Assembly: GCA_950097015.1 (NCBI GenBank)
Contig: CATNEN010000039.1
Coordinates: 15,532,501 to 15,596,500 of the forward strand
Source of the DNA: Macrostomum hystrix
Taxonomy: Eukaryota > Platyhelminthes > Macrostomidae
DNA: 64,000 nt
Reading direction: 5' to 3'
Shown: positions 1 through 11,164 of the stretch, one piece after another
Layout: every line of letters begins with the position of its first letter
Numbering within the stretch: position 1 is the first letter of the stretch
Position numbers and translations under genes: made by a program
Notes under the pieces: generated by a model
The model's input: the letters and a program-made list of their open reading frames with translations, nothing else
Databases searched by the model: none
What the model was told of the DNA's origin: nothing

Positions 1-2654
1 TTTACTACAAGAATAACTGCAACACAGTTAAATTTGTTTTTTTGGTAGCCGTGACAGTTAGCGCATATTTTATTTTCTTACCTATTCCTAACAGATCTTA
101 GCAGTTCTGCCAAGATTTTATAGGATAAGTCAGATCTTACAAGGCAGAATGTAAGATTGTCAACTAGGGAACAAGCGGAGCGTGGTCGGGCGGGGAGAGA
201 CAAAAAAAGTGGACTGGTTTGCACGTGCTTCTCACAGTGTGAGGCGAATTGCGGAGAACGATAAAAGTCACTGCAAAAGCACGCTTCCTTTTATAGAGTC
301 ATTTTAACCCCAAATTAGGTCGATCGGCGAGGTGGATGCCTGGCTGTAGCTTGAGCCAAGGCGAAAAATCACAGTAGACTTGCGACCGCCGTTCTGAGCC
401 CCGGGGTCGCTTCTTGCCGAGGGTAGACAGGTAGTGAGGCCCGGTCGCTCGCTGATTGGCCGGGACTGTAGCTCAGGGGTAGCGCTCGCGGGGTGGTGGG
501 CGTCCGTTCTCCCGGTTGGTCCGGCCCGGCTTGGCGTGGGTGACTTTTAGCAAAAAAACACGTGTCTAAAAATAAGTATTGAATAATAACACGGGGAGAT
601 AGAAGGGCAAACAAGCTGACACTACACCTTCCTGTAGATATTCTTGCCGTCTTTTTTATACGTGAATAAATGTGTACTGTACAAAGTTGTAAGTTGCCGG
701 TGGCCGCTTTGAACTATGAACAACGCAACTCCAAATGGTTACAAGGCCTATTTTGAGCAATTAACGAACCGAGCGCACAGGTCTGGCCGCCAATCACCGT
801 AATTGTGTATTCATACAAGCTGGTCCAATCAGCGTACAATGCTCTATTTGAATATTATACAGTAAAATAAGTATTAAAAGAGCAAAATACAATAAACACA
901 ATACAGCGGGGAGAAGTACGGTACGAATGCAGTACATAATAATATAATAACATCGTGAACAAAAAATATGAAATGGAAAATACAAATAATAATATTTAAA
1001 ATAGCAGGTGTAATAAAATATAATGATTTAGAATCAATTCATTATTACGAAATTCGATTAGTAGTCAGTTCTTGGAGTTAGCGCTGCGCACTCTGACTTC
1101 AGGATTATATAGCTGTTAGCATAATAGAATTGTAGCTCGTTAGTAAAAATGTTGCTTGCATAGAATACTTATCTTTTGAGCTTAAGTTAGTCAGCAATTT
1201 CAAAGCAATTACGTCAGCTAATAGTCCCGAGCGGCGCAGCAATTGACTATAAATACTTGTCTATTTAACTTGAATGACTATACATAAGTTAATCGGTTCA
1301 CAAGCAACTACACTTAACCGTCACGCCAGTTACTTCGCTTAAAGACGCAAATACAGCGCAATTAACGTATTTTAGATAAAAAGGAAATACATGCAGTATA
1401 ACAATACTATAAATTAAGTAATAAGCGCCGTACAATATAACAGGAGAGTAATAATTAAATACAATGCAAAAATAAGTTGTAACATAAGGGCACAATAACT
1501 TTTAATAATAATTAAAAGCGTACTAATTCAATTTAATTTAATTAATTTGCGATACAAAAATACATTACACAGGAGCATCATACCACAGTTAGAAATCGCA
1601 TCTTTACTTCGTTTTTTATTTTGCTGTACGATTGCATCATTCTAATGCAGCAATTTTTAGCGTATTTATGTTCTAGTATAGTGACGTTTATCGAACTTTC
1701 GATTTCATATCTATTTTGCTTTGATTTTGCTGAAAGTTTTTCCTGGTACTGATCCTGGTACTGCCTGGACTGGACCGTACCGTACTGGAAGTATAGACGT
1801 GTGGGAAACATCCTTTGTTGTTGTTGTATTAAAAGTCCTCTACAAACATTTCTTGTATATTGTACTAACTTATTGTAATTCATCTTTTTACCTCTATTTT
1901 GACATACATTGTCAATCTGTAGGCCTATCCAGACCTCCATTTATAGGCACCATATATTTAATTTTATATACAATTGAAAAATCATTTTATGAGTTCTCTA
2001 ATAGTGAAAGTCATAAAATTACTTTTGTAGTTCTATTAGCTTTGCTGTGAAGGCAAAACTAGGAAGTAGAAGAAAGAAAAGATATATCCAGGTACAAGAT
2101 GTACATCATTAAGTTTTTATTTAGCTTTAGACTGTTAGCTATAATTAATATTCATTAATAAAATTGTGCTGATCAGGCTCTAGTTTTTAGCAGTCTTTAT
2201 GTCTGATAATTGTATACTGTTAGCATTAGCAAGCAAGTAAATTGAATAAGTAGCAGAGCACTTATCACATTTGTCTCTTGCACCATAGTCTCTAAGTTTG
2301 ATTCTACAGCAGTGCCAAATTTATTTGGGGCACAGCTACAGAGAAAAGGCTTAGAGGCTTGTTGTGAAATTTATGCCTTTGAGAGCCAACCTCCAAGACA
2401 CATTAAAGTGCACACTCCTTTACAATGAAAAAGTTAGGGTAGATGTACATACCTGTGTGAGTATGTGCCTGTGTGATTAGAAGTCAGCAGAATTTGCAGA
2501 AATGCCTCCCCACTTGCTATGGGTCTAGTGTCACTAAATGATGTGCTATTGTCTGCAGCCCTCCTGCAATTATTATATTATTAGCAAGCAAGTGTATTAT
2601 GATTACCTATCTGCTATAGCCATATTCATTCAACCAAATCACTGAAATCTCCAG
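1..2654. other. AT-rich 5' region upstream of PREP, no gene seen
   Basis: No open frame here resembles a known protein, and the short frames (60 to 120 codons) have no splice context. The sequence is AT-rich and non-repetitive. No minisatellite is present, unlike almost every intron in the window. The only distinct element is the GC-rich tRNA-like block near 462-535. The region should contain the promoter and any upstream exon of the prolyl endopeptidase gene, but I cannot place them. Confidence 0.5.
462..535 (+). other. tRNA-like / possible tRNA-derived SINE head
   Basis: A box-A-like stretch (TAGCTCAGGGGTAGC, 469-483) is followed 45 bases after its start by a box-B-like GGTTGGTCC (514-522). 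This is the internal promoter spacing of tRNA genes and tRNA-derived SINEs. The T-arm does not fold cleanly (5-base loop, mismatched stem) and no good acceptor stem is visible, so this is not called a working tRNA. A short A-run begins about 30 bases downstream. The block is GC-rich in AT-rich surroundings. Confidence 0.25.
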
Positions 2655-5600
2655 GCGCAGCAGTTGAAAATCTCCTATCCGAGCTTTCCTCGTGATGAGT
2701 CCATTGTGGACGACTTCTTTGGTGTGAAAGTTACAGATCCATATCGTGCACTGGAGGATAGCAGTAGTCCAAAAACAAAGAGCTTTGTAGATGCACAAAA
2801 TCAAGTGTTCAATAATTTCCTGGCCAATAGTCCAGACCGTGAGAAGCTGCGGCAGTGCCTAACTGATTTGAAGGATTATCCTAGATACTCGGTCACATTT
2901 CGGGAAGGTGACAATTATTTTAACTGGTACAATTCTGGTCTGCAGGCTCAGTCAGTACTGAAAGTTTGCAATGGCTACAATGGAGAGTCAAGAGTGCTGC
3001 TGGATCCTAACAGCTTAGCTGATGATGGCACTGTGTCTGTTGGACAGGTAAACTTTTTGCATGAAACACCTCTTTATCAAATTAGGCTTTTTTCTTTGAT
3101 TGTTCCTAATCATTAACTTGATTTTCCTAAACAATCACCAGTTTTCCACAATTATTTACATATTTTACTCAATAATTGTCCTAATTATTTACTTGATTTA
3201 TTTGACAGAGTAGAAAGACCATAGGCGCATTTCATATTCCCACTGCCTACTTCACAGTAGCTCCCAAACCAAATGAACCAATTTCGTGAAAATGAAAGTC
3301 CACAATTTAAATTACCCCCGAGGACTTTTAACTGCTAATCATTCACCTGAATGTCCCAATAATTCACCTGAATGTCCCAATAATTCACTTGAATGTCCCA
3401 ATAATTCACCTGAATGTCCCAATAATTCACCTGAATGTCCCAATAATTCACCTGAATATCCCAATAATTCACCTGAATTCCACAATCATTCACCTGAATG
3501 TCCCAATCATTCACATGAATTCCACAATCATTCACCTGAATATCTCAATCATTCACCTGAATATTCTAATCATTCACCTGAATATTCTAATCATTCACAT
3601 GAATTCCACAATCATTCACCTGAATATCTCAATCATTCACCCGAATATTCTAATCATTCACCTGAATATTCTAATCATTCACCTGAATATTCTAATCATT
3701 CACCTGAATATTCTAATCATTCACCTGAATATCCCAGTCATTCAACTAAATATCCCAGTCCACCTGAATGTCCCAGTCATTCACCTGAATGTCCCAATCA
3801 TTTACATGAATTCCACAATCATTCACCTGAATATCCCAGTCATTCACCTGAATATCTCAATCATTCACCTGAATATCCTAGTCATTCACCTGAATATCTC
3901 AATCATTCACCTGAATATTCTAATCATTCACCTGAATATTCTAATCATTCACCTGAATTCTCCAATCATTCACCAGAATATCCCAATTATTCATCTGAAT
4001 TCATCAATCAGAGCCATCCATGTCATCCTGTCACTCCGCAGGTGTCAGTTAGTCGCGATGGCTCAATCCTAGCCTATTCATTGTCGAATTGTGGCCTAGA
4101 CTGGCAAACAATTAGTTTTAAACGCGTTTCGGATGGCTCGGATCTGCCAGATCGCCTAGAGAAGGTAAAGTGTAGCGGCATCTCTTGGACAGCAGACGGA
4201 GCCGGGGTATTCTACAGCTGCTTTCCGCACGCTCAACTCGCATCGGACGGCGCCACAGGCGAAATGGATTTAAATCACAAGCTGATGTATCACAGGCTAG
4301 GCGAGGCGCAACAATCCAATGATCGATTGTGCGCGGAATTTCCCGACGCTCCTAAATGGTTAATTTCGGCTAACGTTAGCGATTGCGGCCAATACGCTTT
4401 GATTTCTGTTCACGAGGGTTGCAAGCCGGCTAATCAATTGCACGTTTGCCGACTAGCCAAGGATTGCCCGAATGGCGTTGGGGCAAGTAGCGGGCTGTTG
4501 CCCTACACTGTGGTGTCCGATACTTTCGATGCCAGCTATCATTATATTACTAATGACGGCCCGCTGTTCTATCTGATGACTAACGGAGAGGCGCCTAGAA
4601 ATAGGTGAGTCAAGAGTTATCATTAAGAAGTCCAGAAGAATTGTATGGGGAAATCCCTTCCCATTCTCTTCGGAAATCCCATAGGATTACCTTGGGAAAT
4701 CCCGTGGATTACCTTGAAAAATACCATAGGATTACCTTGGGAAATCCCGTGGATTACCTTGAAAAATACCATAGGATTACCTTGGGAAATCCCGTAGGAT
4801 AACCTTGATAAATCCTGTAGGATTAACTTGGGAAATCCCGTAGGATTACATAAAAAGTAGCTTAAAAGCTTAGTTTCAATCGCTGCTCTGAAACGCTTCG
4901 CACAGAATCGTAACTTTCTGCCTGGACACAATGCGCTGGCTTGAGCTGGTTCCGCAGCACAAAACAGACGTGCTAAGCACCGTAGCCTGCGTCAATCGCT
5001 CCTTGATCCTGTCTTACCGCCGCAACGTGCAAGACGTCCTGCTGGTCACTGACCTGTTAAACAGACAGGCCTGGCGTCGAATCGAATTCGGCTTGGGTAC
5101 AGTCGGCGCGATCTCCGCCAATCGGTGGCACAACGAGCTGTTCTTCTCCTATAGCAGCTTCCTGACGCCTAGCAACCAGTATCGGGTTGAGTTCACGCCA
5201 GACGGCGACTTTACTACTGAACTGATTCGAATATCTTCTCCAAAGGGATTCAATGCGGCTGAATATACCGAAGAGCAGGTCAGTGTTGCTGGTTTAGAAT
5301 TCTTAAATCCTAAGATTTAAATCCCAAAATCAATGACGAATCCCATGATTTAGATCCCAAAATCAATGACGAATCCCATGATTTACAACCCAAAATCAAT
5401 GACGAATCCCATGATTTACAACCCAAAATCAATGACGAATCCCATGATTTACAACCCACAATCAATGACGAATCCCATGATTTACAACCCAAAATCAATG
5501 ACGAATCCCATGATTTACAACCCACAATCAATGACGAATCCCATGATTTACAACCCAAAATCAATGACGAATTCCATGATTTACAACCCACAATCAATGA

Positions 5601-8439
5601 CGAATCCCATGATTTACAACCCACAATCAATGACGAATCCCATGATTTACAATCCAAAATCGATGAGGAAACCCAAAATCCCATGATGTTATTAAAAATC
5701 TTTTTACCTTTGTGCAGGTATTCTACTCGTCCAAAGACGGCACCAGGGTGCCAATGTTTATAGTTCGACATCGCGATTTAAAGGGCCTTGCGCCTTGCCT
5801 GCTATACGGCTACGGCGGCTTCAATTACAGCCTAATGCCCTATTTCAGCACCGACCGGCTGCCGTTGTTGCGCAATTATCGCTGTTCTTTCGCCATCGCC
5901 AATATTCGTGGCGGAGATGAATTTGGCGAGGAATGGCACCAAGGCGGCTGTTTGATGAATAAACAGAATTGCTTCGACGATTTCATCGCCGCCGGAGAGT
6001 ATCTCATTGCAGAGGGCGTTGCTCTGCCAGACAAGCTAGTCATTGAAGGCGCCAGCAATGGTGGTCTGCTAGTGGCCGCATGCGCTCTGCAACGGCCGGA
6101 TCTGTTTGCTGGCGTGATCTGCAGTATGGGCGTGTTGGATATGCTTCGATTTCATCGGTGAGTTCGCAAATCCTCAGTAGAAAATGCTTCCCGATCTTCG
6201 GCGTAGCCAATGCTTGCTGATCCTCATATTGAGTAGCCAATCGAGATCCCACAATAGAGCCGCCAATTATCCCAGATCCCACGATAGAGTCGCCAATCGA
6301 GATCCCACAATAGATTCGCCAATTATCCCAGATCCCACAATAGAGTAGCCAATCGAGATCCCACAATAGATTCGCCAATTATCCCAGATCCCACAATAGA
6401 GTCGCAAATCCTCCCAGATCCCACAATAGAGTCGCCAATCTTCCCAGATCACACAATAGAGTCGCGAATCTTCCCAGATCACACAATAGAGTTGCCAATC
6501 TTCCCAGATCACACAATAGAGTTGCCAATCTTCCCAGATCACACAATAGAGTTGCCAATCTTCCCAGATCACACAATAGAGTTGCCAATCTTCCCAGATC
6601 ACACAATAGAGTTGCCAATCTTCCCAGATCCCACAATAGAGTCGCCAATTATCTCAGATCCCACAATAGAGTCGCCAATTATCTCCCAGATCCCACAATA
6701 GAGTCGCCAATTATCCCAGATCCCACAATAGATTTGCCAATTATCCCAGATCCCACAATAGAGTCGTGAATCCTCTCAGATCCCACAATAGAGTCGCCAA
6801 TTATCCCAGATCCCACAATACAGTCACCAATTATCTCCCAGATCCCTCAATAGAGTCGCCAATTATCCCAGATCCCACAATAGAGTCGCCAATTATCTCA
6901 GATCCCACAATACAGTCACCACTTATCTCCCAGATCCCTCAATAGAGTCGCCAATTATCCCAGATCCCACAATAGATTTGCCAATTATCCCAGATCCCAC
7001 AATAGAGTCGTGAATCCTCTCAGATCCCACAATAGAGTCGCCAATTATCCCAGATCCCACAATAGAGTTGCCAATTATCTCAGATCCCACAATACAGTCA
7101 CCAATTATCACAGATCCCACAATACAGTCACCAATTATCTCAGATCCCACAATACAGTCACCAATTATCTCAGATCCCACAATAGAGTCGCCAATTATCT
7201 CAGATCCCACAATAGAGTCGCCAATTATCTCAGATCCCACAATAGAGTCGCCAATTATCTCAGATCCCACAATAGAGTCGCCAATTATCTCAGATCCCAC
7301 AATAGAGTCGCCAATTATCTCAGATCCCACAATAGAGTCGCCAATTATCTCAGATCCCACAATAGAGTCGCCAATTATCTCAGATCCCACAATAGAGTTG
7401 CCAATTATCTCAGATCCCACAATAGAGTCGCCAATCATCCCAGATCCCACAATAGAGTCGTGAATCCTCTCAGATCCCACAATAGAGTCGCCAATCATCC
7501 CAGATCCCACAATAGAGTCGTGAATCCTCTCAGATCCCACAATAGAGTCGCGAATCCTCCCAGATCCCACAATAGAGTCGCGAATCCTCCTAGATCCCAC
7601 AATAGAGTCGCCAATCTTCCCAGATTCCACAATAGAGTCGCCAATCTTCCCAGATTCCACAATAGAGTCGCCAATCTTCCCAGATTCCACAATAGAGTCG
7701 CCAATTATCTCAGATCCCACAATAGAGTCGCAAATTATCCCAGATCCTACAATTGAGTCGCGAATCCTCCGAGATCCCACAATAGAGTTGCCAATCCTCC
7801 CAGATCCCACAATAGAGTCGCGAATCCTCCGAGATCCCACAATAGAGTCGCCAATCATCCCAGATCCCACAATAGAGTCGCCAATCATCCCAGATCCCAC
7901 AATAGAGTCGCCAATTATCCCAGATCCCACAGTAGAGTCCCCAATTATCCCAGATCCCACAAAAGAGTCGCCAATCTTCCCAGATCCCACATTAGAGTCC
8001 CCAAATATCCTAGATCCCACTGTAGATTGTCCTCGCTTGTCAGCCGTCGCCGAACTTTCACCGTCGCAGGTTCACCGTCGGGCACAACTGGGTGTCGGAC
8101 TACGGCTGCCCAGACGGCAGCGAGTCAGAGTTTCGCTATATCTACGCCTATTCGCCTTTGCACAATGTCGCCAGAGTAGCTAAGCAGGCGCCGGCTAAAT
8201 TCCCGGCCCTATTAATCATGACGGCTAGTCACGACGATCGCGTTCTGGCATTGCACAGTCTGAAATTCATCGCCGAGGTGCAGCACCAGCTGGGCAGCCA
8301 GACTGACAGACCTCTGCTGGCTCGAGTTGAGACTAAAGACGGCCATGGCTTCGGCCGGCCGCTTAACAAGGCTATTGAAGAACGGTCTGATGTCTACTGC
8401 TTCATGCAGCAGTGCCTGGCTTTGGTGTGGCGCGACTGA
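2655..8439 (+). CDS. PREP: Prolyl endopeptidase (S9A serine peptidase), 5 exons
   Basis: Cytosolic peptidase that cleaves short peptides after proline. Exons read as 2655-3047, 4042-4604, 4906-5278, 5718-6157 and 8070-8439. All junctions are GT-AG and in phase (0, 2, 0, 2). They give about 712 residues, close to the 710 of the human enzyme. The order is an N-terminal helix (PFPRDE region), seven-bladed propeller, then alpha/beta hydrolase domain. The nucleophile lies in GASNGG (Ser about 556), with Asp about 645 in TASHDDRV and His about 682 in KDGHGFG, so the full triad is present. The usual YGYGGF and NIRGG motifs are seen. Exon 1 opens behind AG at 2653-2654 (other in-frame AGs at 2660 and 2663). 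An in-frame stop lies at 2643 and no ATG is available, so the initiator must come from an unseen upstream exon or a trans-spliced leader. The stop is TGA at 8437. Every intron holds its own tandem array. Confidence 0.95.
3337..4012 (+). repeat. 18-bp minisatellite, PREP intron 1
   Basis: About 37 copies of AATCATTCACCTGAATAT and variants (AATGTCCC, AATTCCAC). They fill most of the 994-bp intron between exon 1 (ending 3047) and exon 2 (starting 4042). The unit is 18 bases and encodes no stop in this frame, so the array is open and runs in frame into exon 2. Confidence 0.95.
4647..4850 (+). repeat. ~22/45-bp imperfect tandem repeat, PREP intron 2
   Basis: Imperfect repeats of a motif with GGGAAATCCC followed by TAGGATTACCTT. 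They alternate as pairs of roughly 45 bases and occupy most of the 301-bp intron 4605-4905. Confidence 0.8.
5311..5680 (+). repeat. 33-bp minisatellite, PREP intron 3
   Basis: About 11 copies of a 33-base unit containing AATCAATGACGAATCCCATG, in the 439-bp intron 5279-5717. The open frames here come from the unit length of 33, a multiple of three. Confidence 0.95.
6235..8030 (+). repeat. 30-bp minisatellite, PREP intron 4
   Basis: About 60 copies of a 30-base unit containing GATCCCACAATAGAGTCGCC followed by AATTATCCCA or variants. It fills the 1912-bp intron 6158-8069. In the gene's sense the unit carries a pyrimidine-CAG step (TTATCCCAG) that looks like a 3' splice site. Large open frames on both strands are artefacts of the 30-base period. 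Confidence 0.97.
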
Positions 8440-8944
8440 ACTCTGATTACTCCGGGGTAGGTCAGTGGATGGATAGAAAGATCATTGAGACATCATTTTT
8501 TCTGTTTTTATTCTGACTGGAAAGTTTCTTTTTGCTCCCTATATCCCCTGTTATCTTTCTAATCAACCTTTTAAATGTGTTTTGCTGTCGAAGAGTTGTT
8601 GTCCTAACTGTACCGCAGCTCTATATGTCAATAATTTATCAACCTTTTTTCTCCATGAAATTCTAGTTCTCAAATTTTCTTTCTCTATCCGGATGCAATT
8701 TTAACCGCATTAGCTTGATCTAATTTAGAAATATAATTATGCACTTCTTCAAGAAGAAGCGTCTACTACATCACTTCAGATCGCTTAATCGTCAGTTTAT
8801 TATAAGGCACTAGACACACATTCAAAATCATCCACGTTTTTTTCATGACTTGCTTATTTTTTGTTTTGTTTTATACACTGACAAACTAGGACAACATATG
8901 CAGGTAGGTATATACATATAGCTTTGCAATGCTTAAAGATAAGA
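8440..8944. other. 3' flank of PREP, non-repetitive
   Basis: About 500 bases of AT-rich sequence after the PREP stop. I see no gene, RNA or canonical AATAAA here. It presumably holds the 3' UTR of PREP. Confidence 0.5.
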
Positions 8945-10682
8945 GTCTCTACTCTTAGTGGGAAACCCTATCGAGAATCTCTTCCCTTAGTGGGAAACCC
9001 TATCGAGAATCTCTTCCCTTAGTGGGAAATCCAATCAGGAATCTCTTCCCTTTTGGGAAATCCAATCAGGAATCTCTTCCTTAGTGGGAAATCCAATCGA
9101 GAATCTCTTCCCTTAGTGAGAAATCCAATCAGGAATCTCTTCCCTTAGTGGGAAACCCTATCGAGAATCTCTTCCCTTAGTGGGAAATCCAATCAGGAAT
9201 CTCTTCCCTTTTGGGAAATCCAATCAGGAATCTCTTCCTTAGTGGGAAATCCAATCGAGAATCTCTTCCCTTAGTGGGAAATCGAATCAGGAATCTCTTC
9301 CCTTAGTGAGAAATCCAATCAGGAATCTCTTCCCTTAGTGGGAAATCCAATCAGGAATCTCTTCCCTTAGTGAGAAATCCAATCAGGAATCTCTTCCCTT
9401 AGTGAGAAATCCAATCAGGAATCTCTTCCCTTAGTGAGAAATCCAATCAGGAATCTCTTCCCTTAGTGAGAAATCCAATCAGGAATCTCTTCCCTTAGTG
9501 AGAAATCCAATCAGGAATCTCTTCCCTTAGTGAGAAATCCAATCGAGAATCTCTTCCCTTAGTGGGAAATCCCATCAGGAATCTCTTCCCTTAGTGGGAA
9601 ATCCCATCAGGAATCTCTTCCCTTGGTGGGAAATCCAATCAGGAAATCTCTTCCCTTAGTGGGAAACCCAATCGAGAATCTCTTCCCTTAGTGGGAAACC
9701 CAATCGAGAATCTCTTCCCTTAGTGGGAAATCCAATCAGGAATCTATTCCCTTAGTGGGAAATCCAATCAGGAATCTCTTCCCTTAGTGGGAAATCCAAT
9801 CCATAATCTCTTCCCTTAGTGAGGAAATCCAATCGATTATCTCTTCCCTTAGTGGGAAATCCAATCAGGAATCTATTCCCTTAGTGGGAAATCCAATCAG
9901 GAATCTCTTCCCTTAGTGGGAAATCCAATCGATAATCTCTTCCCTTAGTGGGAAATCCAATCGATAATCTCTTCCCTTCGTGGGAAATTCAATCGATAAT
10001 CTCTTCCCTTCGTGGGAAATCCAAGCGAGAATCTCTTCCCTTAGTGGGAAATCCAATCGAGAATCTCTTCCCTTCGTGGGAAATCCAATCGATAATCTCT
10101 TCCCTTAGTGGGAAATCCAATCAGGAATCTCTTCCCTTCATGGGAAATCCAATCGATAATCTCTTCCCTTAGTGAGGAAATCCAATCGAGAATCTCTTCC
10201 CTTAGTGGGAAATCCAATCGAGAATCTCTTCCCTTCGTGGGAAATCCAATCGATAATCTCTTCCCTTAGTGGGAAATCCAATCAGGAATCTCTTCCCTTC
10301 ATGGGAAATCCAATCGATAATCTCTTCCCTTAGTGAGGAAATCCAATCGAGAATCTCTTCCCTTAGTGAGGAAATCCAATCGAGAATCTCTTCCCTTAGT
10401 GGGAAATCCAATCAGGAATCTCTTCCCTTAGTGGGAAATCCAATCGAGAATCTCTTCCCTTAGTGGGAAATCCAATCGATAATCTCTTCCCTTCGTGGGA
10501 AATCCAATCGATAATCTCTTCGCTTCGTGGGAAATCCAATCGATAATTTCTTCCCTTAGTGGGAAATCCAAGCGGGAATCTCTTCCCTTGGTGTGAAATC
10601 CAATCGATAATTTCTTCCCTTAGTGGGAAATCCAATCGAGAATCTCTTCCCTTAGTGCGAAATCCAATCAGGAATCTTTTTA
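8945..10682 (+). repeat. 32-bp minisatellite between convergent PREP and FERM genes
   Basis: About 54 copies of a 32-base unit containing CCTTAGTGGGAAATCCAATC and then GAGAATCTCTT or AGGAATCTCTT. It lies in the 3'-3' intergenic space, so it could be transcribed from either side by readthrough. No gene is seen in it. Confidence 0.95.
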
Positions 10683-10684
10683 TT
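10679..10684 (-). terminator. Candidate poly(A) signal for the minus-strand FERM gene
   Basis: Reads AATAAA on the minus strand, about 480 bases beyond the proposed stop codon. A nearer ATTAAA variant lies around 10814-10819. Neither can be chosen from sequence alone. Confidence 0.25.
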
Positions 10685-11164
10685 AGTTTCGTTAATACGG
10701 CGGGAATCTCGTCGCAAGGCAAACTGAAGCGGTCCGCTTAACTTAGACTTTCTCAGGACTTTACTTTGAAAAAAAAGCACGAGAAAAAAATGAAACGCAA
10801 AGTAATGCTGCTTTTAATATATTAGAAACACTAGCATGGAAAAATGTCGCTTGGTTTGAGTTACATGACGCAATTGAATACTTTCTATCGAGGCTAACAA
10901 AACAGCTTCATCAATTTCGATTGCTACAAATCACTAGACATCTATCACAATTTCAAGTGCGATCCTACATGTACACGAAGTCATGGAGGGTAAAAAGATG
11001 GAAATGAAAAAATAAGAGTGAAATAGACAACCCACAGAAAACTAATAATACACTTGTCGTATGCGTCGTATAGAGAATACTAACTGCACTACTAACAGCA
11101 GAGTAAGAAGTAAATTCATATAAAAGCGTCAGGATTTTCATTTAAAACGATGCTCAGTCTGTTA

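Noticed and set aside
2664-3116. Starting PREP at 2664 and PNPLA6 at 55404
   Set aside because: Both codons are TTG and lie inside exons that are open to an upstream splice acceptor. The true starts lie elsewhere.
6923-8020. 365-codon minus-strand frame of IGDSIVGS repeats
   Set aside because: Antisense to PREP intron 4 and entirely within the 30-bp array.
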